Shown: piece after piece, positions 16,529-23,474 of the stretch | Layout of the letters: the number at the start of each line of letters is the position of its first letter | Numbering within the stretch: the first letter of the stretch is position 1 | From: an uncultured Opitutia bacterium | GTDB lineage: Bacteria > Verrucomicrobiota > Verrucomicrobiia > Opitutales > JABJCN01 | DNA length: 36,988 nt | Assembly (NCBI GenBank): GCA_913048125.1 | Contig: CAJWWL010000003.1 | Location: 1-36,988 of the forward strand | Reading direction: 5' to 3' | Position numbers and translations under genes: made by a program | Notes under the pieces: generated by a model | Told to the model about the DNA's origin: nothing | Database searches by the model: none | The model's input: the letters and a program-made list of their open reading frames with translations, nothing else

Positions 16529-17869
16529 ATGAATAACCACATGACCAAAAACCAATCCATGAAGTGTAACGACCTGCCTGGGCATTTTTCCCGTCGCGAA
16601 TTCCTCCATGTTGGCATGATCGGAGGATTGGGTCTGACCCTTCCTGAGTTCTTGAGAATGAAAGCTCATGCGGCTCAGAAGCATTATGATTCTGTGGAAG
16701 GCAAAGCCAAGAGTGTTATTCATATCTACCTGCCTGGTGGAATGGCTCACCAAGAGTCTTTCGATCCAAAACCTTATGCGCCCCTAGAATATCGAGGCCC
16801 CATGTCTCACATTCCAACCAAGATCACTGGTGAACGTTTTGGGGAGACTTTTAAAGAAACTGCCAAGATTGCGGACAAAATCACGGTATGCCGTTCCATG
16901 AGTCATGGTGAGGCCGCTCACGAGCGTGGCACTCACAACATGTTTACAGGCTATCGCCCAAGTCCAGCAATTCAGTTTCCTAGCATGGGCAGTGTGGTTA
17001 GCCATGAGTTTGGTTCACGCAAGAGCCTTCCTCCCTATGTCTGTATTCCTAACGTACCCAACGAGTTTGCAGGCAGTGGCTACCTAAGCAGTGCATACGG
17101 GCCGTTTGGCCTTGGTAGTGATCCAGCCTCGGATGGTTTCTCTGTGCGAGATCTTGGCTTACCCAAAGACATCTCACTTGGACGCTTCGATCGGCGCAAG
17201 AGCATACTCAACACAGTTGATGATCATTTTCGAAAGATGGAGAAGTCCGACAAGCTAAGCGCCATGGACAGTTTCTACAGCGACGCTTATCAGCTCATCA
17301 GTTCTAAAGAAGCTCGCGAAGCTTTCGACATCAACAAGGAAGATGCCAAGTTACGCGAACGTTACGGTCAGAATCAGGCTGGTCAGCGTATGCTTCTTGC
17401 CCGCCGTCTCGTCGAGGCTGGTGTTCGTTTCGTTTCTCTTACATACGGAGGTTGGGACCACCACCAAAATATTGAAGCGGCTTTTCAGCGGCAAGGACCC
17501 GACTTGGATAAGGCTTTTGCGTCTCTTATCACCGATCTTGATGATCGTGGACTGCTTGACGAGACGCTTGTCATGATCTCTTCCGAATTTGGTCGCACAC
17601 CCAAGATCAACGCGAACAATGGTCGTGACCACTGGCCACGAGTTTTTAGTGTCGTATTGGCAGGTGGAGGGATCAAGCGAGGCAGCATCTACGGATCTTC
17701 AGATGCTTTTGCAGCAATGCCTGAGGATGATCCACTATCTGTGGAAGATTTAGCAACCACTGTCTACAACCAACTGGGTATTGTTGCCGATAAGGAATTA
17801 ATGGCTCCGGGTGACCGACCAATGGAAATCGTAGATGGCGGAAAGGTCGTCAAGGAACTGCTCGCCTAG
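16529..17869 (+). CDS. DUF1501 family protein, Tat-exported (second copy)
   Basis: The 446-residue protein starts with a twin-arginine signal (SRREFLHVGMIGGLG, near residues 21-35). It carries the same DUF1501 landmarks as the minus-strand copy: LPGGMAHQESFDPKP, ERGTHNMFTGYRP, YGGWDHH and SSEFGRTPKINANNGRDHW. The ATG at 16529 is used, but the nearby in-frame ATGs at residues 5 and 11 are also possible because no ribosome binding site decides between them. It heads the PSD1 set, with the PPC gene 79 bp downstream. The substrate is unknown. It probably works outside the cytoplasmic membrane with the PPC, cytochrome and WD40 partners. Confidence 0.88.
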   Translation: MNNHMTKNQSMKCNDLPGHFSRREFLHVGMIGGLGLTLPEFLRMKAHAAQKHYDSVEGKAKSVIHIYLPGGMAHQESFDPKPYAPLEYRGPMSHIPTKITGERFGETFKETAKIADKITVCRSMSHGEAAHERGTHNMFTGYRPSPAIQFPSMGSVVSHEFGSRKSLPPYVCIPNVPNEFAGSGYLSSAYGPFGLGSDPASDGFSVRDLGLPKDISLGRFDRRKSILNTVDDHFRKMEKSDKLSAMDSFYSDAYQLISSKEAREAFDINKEDAKLRERYGQNQAGQRMLLARRLVEAGVRFVSLTYGGWDHHQNIEAAFQRQGPDLDKAFASLITDLDDRGLLDETLVMISSEFGRTPKINANNGRDHWPRVFSVVLAGGGIKRGSIYGSSDAFAAMPEDDPLSVEDLATTVYNQLGIVADKELMAPGDRPMEIVDGGKVVKELLA

Positions 17870-17873
17870 GACA

Positions 17874-17886
17874 CCGGATGTTCCGG
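17874..17886 (+). other. Short hairpin after DUF1501 stop
   Basis: CCGGA-TGT-TCCGG forms a 5 bp GC-rich stem with a three-base loop, four bases after the stop codon. No T-run follows directly, so it is not a classical terminator. It may stabilise or attenuate the transcript before the PPC gene. Confidence 0.3.
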
Positions 17887-17948
17887 AATTACAAGCTTTG
17901 GAGTCCACAAGACTTTTTGGCCGTTAAACCCTTAGCTACTAAGCCACA

Positions 17949-20447
17949 ATGACTCGCTTGCTACCGAATCTGCTTCTCTTTTTATTTAGCGTAACCGCCA
18001 GCCTTGATGCGGCTTCTCCTATCCTTTCTCGTATCCTACCGAGAGGTGGTCAGCAGGGGAGTACGGTTGAGATGGTCTTTACCGGTCAGCGGCTAAATGA
18101 TATCCACCAAGTACTTTTCTACACCCCCGGGTTTTCGGTTGAAAAGGTAGTTGGGGACGAGAAGAACGCCAACCGAGCAACCGCAACTGTAACGATTGCT
18201 CCAGACTGTAAGCTTGGTGAGCACAAGTTGCGTATTGTCACACGAACTGGCTTGAGTACTCTCAGCACTTTCTGGGTTGGGCCCTATGAAACGGTTTTGG
18301 AGGTTGAGCCCAATAGCGACTTTTCAAGTCCTCAGGTCATTGCAATAAATCGTACTGTTGAAGGGCGAGTAGACAATGAAGACGTGGATTACTATGCCGT
18401 TGAAGCAAAGAAAGGTCAGCGATTGAGCGTAGAGGTTGAAGGTATTCGCCTAGGAGGTCAGAATAACGTTATCTTTGATCCTTACGTTGCCATTTTAAAC
18501 AGCAAACGCTTCGAGCAGGCTGCTGCCGATGATACGCCTCTGCTCTTACAGGACTGCTTTGTCTCAATTGTTGTTCCAGAGGACGGCACCTACTGGGTAG
18601 AAGTTCGCGATAGCTCCTACGCTGGGAACGCCAACAGCAGATATCGTCTCCATATTGGTAACTTTCCTCGTCCTCAGGTTGTCTTTCCTGCTGGTGGTAA
18701 AGCAGGTACTGAACTGGAGGTCAGCTTTCTTGGAGACAAGGCAGGCTTGCCGAAAAAGAAGATTCAACTGCCTGCAAAATCAGATCCGGCCTTCGCTCTT
18801 CTAGCCGAAGCAGACGGTCAACGTTCGCCTTCTGCCAACCGCTTTCGTGTTAGCGACTTCGCCGATGTCCTAGAAGTTGAGCCCAATGAAAATCGCACCA
18901 AGGTTCCCGTTCCAGACGTTACTCCGCCCATGGCCTTTAACGGAATCATACAGGACGAGGAAGATATTGATTACTTCACCTTCATGGGGAAGAAGGGCCA
19001 GCGCCTAACATTTACCGCTCATGCACGTTCTCTACGCTCTCCTCTTGATCCTGTCCTGAACGTCTACTTTGGCGAGGGCAAAGAGTTCAAGAATCTGAAG
19101 GGAAGCGATGATGTTGGCCGTAACCCTGACAGTAAATTTGATCTAACTCTGCCCGCCGACGGAAAATACTACGTCCGCATCACAGATCATCTTCGCAAAG
19201 GCGGTCCTGATTACATCTACCGCATAGAAGCCGAAGCCATGCGCCCAGAGCTCAAGACATTCCTTCCACGCTATGGCAACAACGATACCCAGTCTCGTCA
19301 GATGATTCCGGTGGCTCGAGGCAATCGTTATGCTAATGTTATTCAGGTGACCCGTCGCAACATTCGCGCTGAACTAGATTACATCGCTCATAATTTGCCT
19401 GCAGGGATTACGATGCATGCAGCACGTCTTCCAGCTAGCATCGATAGATTCCCTGTCGTATTTGAGGCTGCCCCGGATGCTCCTCTCGGCGGTTCGCTTG
19501 TGGACCTCAAGGTACGACAGGTTCTCACCGAAGAAGAGGCTAAACAGGCCAATCGAACTCCGGCAGAAGGGGGCTATGGACATAGTTTCACTCTCGTCCG
19601 TGGTCCTAACAACACAGACATGTACATGACCACGGTTGACCGTTTAGCTGTTTCTGTAACCGAAGAGGTTCCTTTCCATATAGAAATCGATAAGCCTGCC
19701 ACCCCTATCCTTCAAAGGGGTTCCATGAACCTAAAGGTTCGAGCTATCCGAAAGGAGGGTTTCGATGATCCAATAGTTTTGCGAATGCTTTGGAATCCAC
19801 CGGGCATCGGTTCCCGAGGAACGGTTACCATCCCTAAGGGCAAGAGCGAAGCGAATTATGGCTTAACCGCTAACGGTGGTGCCACTGTTGGGACATGGAA
19901 GATTGCTATTCTTGGCGAGGCCGCTGCGCCAGGCGGACAAGTCTTTGCCTCCTCTCGGTTGACTGATCTTGTCATCGAAGAGCCGTATCTAAACATGACC
20001 ATCGAGATGGCCGCCATCGAGCGCGGAAAAGAAGGAGAGGTATACTGCAAGATTGAAACACTTCGTGAATTTGAAGGTGAGGCAGATATACGACTCGTGG
20101 CCCTTCCAGCACTGACCAGTACTGTTCCTCTCAAAATCAATAAGGACACCAAAGAAATTTCCTTTCCCGTTAAGACTGAAATCAAGGCTCGTGCTGCCAC
20201 CACGAAAAACCTTTTCATTTCCGCCAGCATTCCGGTGGCCGGACACAATCTCAGCCAGACAGTTGCTAGTGGTGGGCAAATCCGCATCGATAACCCACCA
20301 CCACCTCCGAAAAATCCCACAACAAAGCCTAAAGCATCACCAAAGCCAGCCAAAGTTGTAGCAAAAGCACCGGCTGAAAAACCGAAAAAGCCCCTCAGTC
20401 GCTTAGAAAAGCTTCGTCTAATTGCCAAGGAACGTGCCGGGAATTGA
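17949..20447 (+). CDS. PPC-domain secreted protein (long paralog)
   Basis: The 832-residue protein has a signal peptide (about 1-22, ending DAA). An IPT/TIG-like region starts at PRGGQQGSTVEM. Two PPC domains follow, near 115-240 (EVEPNSDFSSPQ, then DVDYYAVEAKKGQ) and 310-430 (EVEPNENRTK, then DIDYFTFMGKKGQ). Further beta-rich domains extend to about 780. The last 50 residues form a proline-, lysine- and alanine-rich basic tail (KPKASPKPAKVVAKAPAEK). No catalytic site is seen. It probably serves as a surface scaffold for the adjacent cytochrome proteins. The next gene's ATG lies 19 bp past its stop. It is 345 residues longer than the minus-strand paralog. Confidence 0.8.
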   Translation: MTRLLPNLLLFLFSVTASLDAASPILSRILPRGGQQGSTVEMVFTGQRLNDIHQVLFYTPGFSVEKVVGDEKNANRATATVTIAPDCKLGEHKLRIVTRTGLSTLSTFWVGPYETVLEVEPNSDFSSPQVIAINRTVEGRVDNEDVDYYAVEAKKGQRLSVEVEGIRLGGQNNVIFDPYVAILNSKRFEQAAADDTPLLLQDCFVSIVVPEDGTYWVEVRDSSYAGNANSRYRLHIGNFPRPQVVFPAGGKAGTELEVSFLGDKAGLPKKKIQLPAKSDPAFALLAEADGQRSPSANRFRVSDFADVLEVEPNENRTKVPVPDVTPPMAFNGIIQDEEDIDYFTFMGKKGQRLTFTAHARSLRSPLDPVLNVYFGEGKEFKNLKGSDDVGRNPDSKFDLTLPADGKYYVRITDHLRKGGPDYIYRIEAEAMRPELKTFLPRYGNNDTQSRQMIPVARGNRYANVIQVTRRNIRAELDYIAHNLPAGITMHAARLPASIDRFPVVFEAAPDAPLGGSLVDLKVRQVLTEEEAKQANRTPAEGGYGHSFTLVRGPNNTDMYMTTVDRLAVSVTEEVPFHIEIDKPATPILQRGSMNLKVRAIRKEGFDDPIVLRMLWNPPGIGSRGTVTIPKGKSEANYGLTANGGATVGTWKIAILGEAAAPGGQVFASSRLTDLVIEEPYLNMTIEMAAIERGKEGEVYCKIETLREFEGEADIRLVALPALTSTVPLKINKDTKEISFPVKTEIKARAATTKNLFISASIPVAGHNLSQTVASGGQIRIDNPPPPPKNPTTKPKASPKPAKVVAKAPAEKPKKPLSRLEKLRLIAKERAGN

Positions 20448-20466
20448 ACGCAAGACACCAAATTTG

Positions 20467-23400
20467 ATGAGACAAATTACAAAATTCCTTTCCTTCATTT
20501 TCATTCTTGGGTGGTCCCACTGGTGCTTTTCTGAGGATGCTCCAAAACCTTCTCAGATTAACCAGTCTGAGCAGAAAGATTCCCCTGAACCAGCTAAGCC
20601 TATCGAGGCAGTGAGACCGACTGAGTCTGCTACAGCACTACAGACTAAACCCAGTCCCACTGAGCCGAAACCAACCGATACAAAGCCTGCTGAGGTCGAG
20701 AAGCCTGAAACTCCTGCTATCGCCAAACCTGTTGCTGCTGCTCCTGTTGCTCCAGACTTTCATTCTGATATTCGTCCAATTCTTGAAGTGGCATGTGTCC
20801 AATGCCACGGTGCCGAGAAACAAAAGGGAGACTTACGGCTCGACCAACTTGTTCACGCGACCAAGGGCGGAGACGGTGGTCCTGCAATCGTTGCCAAGGA
20901 TATCGTAAATAGCCTTCTCATCGAGCGTATCGAATTGCCAGCTGACGATGACGAAATTATGCCACCTAAGGGTGATCCACTCAGTCCTGAACAGGTCAAG
21001 CTTCTAAAAGACTGGATTATTGCTGGTGCGCCTTGGCCTACTGAAGTGGCGCTTCGACAAAAGACCCTCGAAGATCTTGCCCGTGAACGACGTTTCGCAG
21101 CAAAGCAGATCGTTGACGTAAAGGTGTACCCACCTGAAGTCAGCTTGGAGACATCTTCTGACCATCATACCCTCGTGGTCATGGCAACATACGCAGACGA
21201 GAGTACTCGTGATGTAACTCACGACTCCAAATTTGTAATATCGGATTCATCTATCGCCAAACTTGAAGGTCAAACTCTTCTTCCTGCAAAGGATGGTAAT
21301 ACAAGTCTCCGCATTAGTTTTGCTGATCACAATGTCGATGTACCCGTCAACGTGAAGGAGTCGTCTACGCCTCGTCCAAATAGTTTTCGCCTGGATGTGA
21401 TGCCAGTTCTCATGCGCGCTCAATGTAACAATGGTTCATGCCACGGTTCGGCTCGCGGACAGGACGGTTTCATGCTTTCTCTCTTTGGTTATGATCCAGA
21501 AGGGGATCATCATCGGATCACCAGAGAGGAGTCTACTCGCCGCATTAACCTTGCTCTGCCACACGAGAGTATGCTCCTTGAAAAGGCTATTGAGGCGGTC
21601 CCCCACACAGGTGGTAAGCTTTTCGAGAAGGACAGCCAGTATTACAACGCGATTCTTGCTTGGCTTAAAGGCGGTGCTAAGAACGACCCCGCAGATATCG
21701 CCCAACCCACCAGTATTGAAATCCTTCCCTCTAAACTCCTCCTCGAAGGTGCTGGAGCGACTCAACAGATGACCGTTACTGCCCACTATTCTGACGGGAC
21801 TGACCGGGATGTAACTTCATTGGTTATCTTTCAAAGTAACAACGATAACAGCGCGACTATCAGCGAGGATGGTCTTGTCACTGCTCACAAGCCAGGTGAA
21901 GCCTTCATAATGGCTCGCTTTGCCACCTTTACAGTCGGTAGTCAGGCAATAGTTATCCCAGCAGGACTAAAGTACAAACGTCCAGAAGTCGCAGAAACCA
22001 ACTACGTGGACAAGCTTGTTAACGAGAAGCTCCATAAATTACGCATCATACCCTCTGGTAAGTGTACAGACGAATCCTTCATTCGTCGTGCCTCACTAGA
22101 TATCATCGGAAAGCTCCCTACACTTGAAGAGCAGGAATCTTTCCGAACCAGCGCTGATCCTAAGAAGCGTCAAAAGCTAATCGACAATCTTTTGGACCGC
22201 AAAGAGTTCACTGAGATGTGGGTTATGAAGTTCGCCGAACTTCTGCAAATCCGCACCCAGCAGAACAATCAGGTCAGTTACAAGGCCACACTTCTTTACC
22301 ACAACTGGCTCAAGGAACGTATTGCTGCCAACGTACCTATAAATAAAATCGTTCAGGAAATTCTCTCCTCGACTGGAGGCACGTTTAAGACCCCTGCCAC
22401 CAACTACTATCAGATCGAGCGTGATACCCTCAAGGTCGCCGAGAATGCTGCACAGGTTTTCATGGGCATGCGTATTCAATGCGCACAGTGCCACAATCAC
22501 CCTTTTGATCGCTGGACAATGGATGATTATTACTCCTTTGCTGCTTTCTTTTCCCAGATTGGTCGCAAGAACGCAGAAGATCCAAGGGAGGTCATCGTTT
22601 ACAATCGTCGATCTGGAGACATGAAGCACATGGTCGATGGTCGTGTTATGGAGCCAAAGTTTCTTGGTGGCGCTGTTCCTGAAATACCCCGAAGTGCCGA
22701 CCGTCGTGCTATTCTCGCTGAGTGGCTTGCTTCAGAGCAGAACCCTTACTTTGCTTCCAACTTGGCAAATATCGTCTGGCAACACTTCTTTGGAGTCGGG
22801 ATCATTGAGCCTGTTGACGATGTTCGTATCAGCAATCCAGCCTCGAACCCTGAACTGCTCGAAACCCTTGCCGGAAAGTTCACCGAGTACAATTATGACT
22901 TCAAACGACTTGTCCGCGATATCTGTAACTCCCAGACCTACCAGCGTACCACTCGCACCAATGAGAGTAACGAATCCGATACTCGCAACTTCTCGCATGG
23001 TAATCTCCGCAGACTTCGTGCAGAAGTCCTGCTTGATGTTATAACGCAGGTCACTCAGACGAAAAATAAGTTCCGAGGTCTACCACTTGGAGCTCGCGCA
23101 GTGCAGATCGCAGATGGCAACGTCAGCAATTACTTCCTCACGACTTTTGGCCGTGCCACTCGTGAAACAGTTTGTTCTTGCGAAGTCAAAATGGAACCCA
23201 GTCTATCTCAGGCGCTCCATTTACTTAATGGCGATGTTACTCATAATCGAATTCGTAGTGGTGGACTCGTAAATCAGCTCGTCAACCAAGAGAAGAAGCC
23301 TCCCTCTGAAACGCTAGAATTCCTTTACCGTCGCACCCTTTGTCGTCCCCCGACCAAAGAAGAGGCTGCGCCCATATTAGCTGTTGTTGAGAAGGAGGAA

Positions 23401-23472
23401 GACAAACGCGCTATTTTTGAGGATGTCTTCTGGGCACTACTGAACTCTAAGGAGTTTATTTTCAACCACTAG
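20467..23472 (+). CDS. PSCyt1-DUF1549-DUF1553 (PSD1) multiheme-type protein
   Basis: The protein has 1001 residues from ATG 20467, chosen because a signal peptide (MRQITKFLSFIFILGW) starts there; a longer TTG start at 20422 would overlap the PPC gene and spoil it. Residues 24-97 are a low-complexity Pro/Lys/Glu/Thr linker. CVQCH at 110-114 belongs to a planctomycete cytochrome domain. A Big_2-like part and a CX4CH motif (Cys320, Cys325, His326) follow, then a second Big_2-like domain and DUF1549. CAQCH is at 672-676, and DUF1553 with a C-S-C-E motif at 903-906 closes the protein. Up to three heme sites are possible. It lacks the WD40 region found in the minus-strand fusion; that part is encoded by the next gene, 2 bp downstream. 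It is probably envelope-located. Confidence 0.88.
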   Translation: MRQITKFLSFIFILGWSHWCFSEDAPKPSQINQSEQKDSPEPAKPIEAVRPTESATALQTKPSPTEPKPTDTKPAEVEKPETPAIAKPVAAAPVAPDFHSDIRPILEVACVQCHGAEKQKGDLRLDQLVHATKGGDGGPAIVAKDIVNSLLIERIELPADDDEIMPPKGDPLSPEQVKLLKDWIIAGAPWPTEVALRQKTLEDLARERRFAAKQIVDVKVYPPEVSLETSSDHHTLVVMATYADESTRDVTHDSKFVISDSSIAKLEGQTLLPAKDGNTSLRISFADHNVDVPVNVKESSTPRPNSFRLDVMPVLMRAQCNNGSCHGSARGQDGFMLSLFGYDPEGDHHRITREESTRRINLALPHESMLLEKAIEAVPHTGGKLFEKDSQYYNAILAWLKGGAKNDPADIAQPTSIEILPSKLLLEGAGATQQMTVTAHYSDGTDRDVTSLVIFQSNNDNSATISEDGLVTAHKPGEAFIMARFATFTVGSQAIVIPAGLKYKRPEVAETNYVDKLVNEKLHKLRIIPSGKCTDESFIRRASLDIIGKLPTLEEQESFRTSADPKKRQKLIDNLLDRKEFTEMWVMKFAELLQIRTQQNNQVSYKATLLYHNWLKERIAANVPINKIVQEILSSTGGTFKTPATNYYQIERDTLKVAENAAQVFMGMRIQCAQCHNHPFDRWTMDDYYSFAAFFSQIGRKNAEDPREVIVYNRRSGDMKHMVDGRVMEPKFLGGAVPEIPRSADRRAILAEWLASEQNPYFASNLANIVWQHFFGVGIIEPVDDVRISNPASNPELLETLAGKFTEYNYDFKRLVRDICNSQTYQRTTRTNESNESDTRNFSHGNLRRLRAEVLLDVITQVTQTKNKFRGLPLGARAVQIADGNVSNYFLTTFGRATRETVCSCEVKMEPSLSQALHLLNGDVTHNRIRSGGLVNQLVNQEKKPPSETLEFLYRRTLCRPPTKEEAAPILAVVEKEEDKRAIFEDVFWALLNSKEFIFNH

Positions 23473-23474
23473 AT

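Noticed and set aside
19856-20461. 201-residue minus-strand frame opposite the PPC gene
   Set aside because: It is antisense to a clear domain protein, has no recognisable motif and reflects codon bias of the plus strand.
20422-20466. TTG start adding 15 residues to the PSD1 protein
   Set aside because: It overlaps the PPC gene and would place charged residues before the signal peptide; ATG 20467 fits better.
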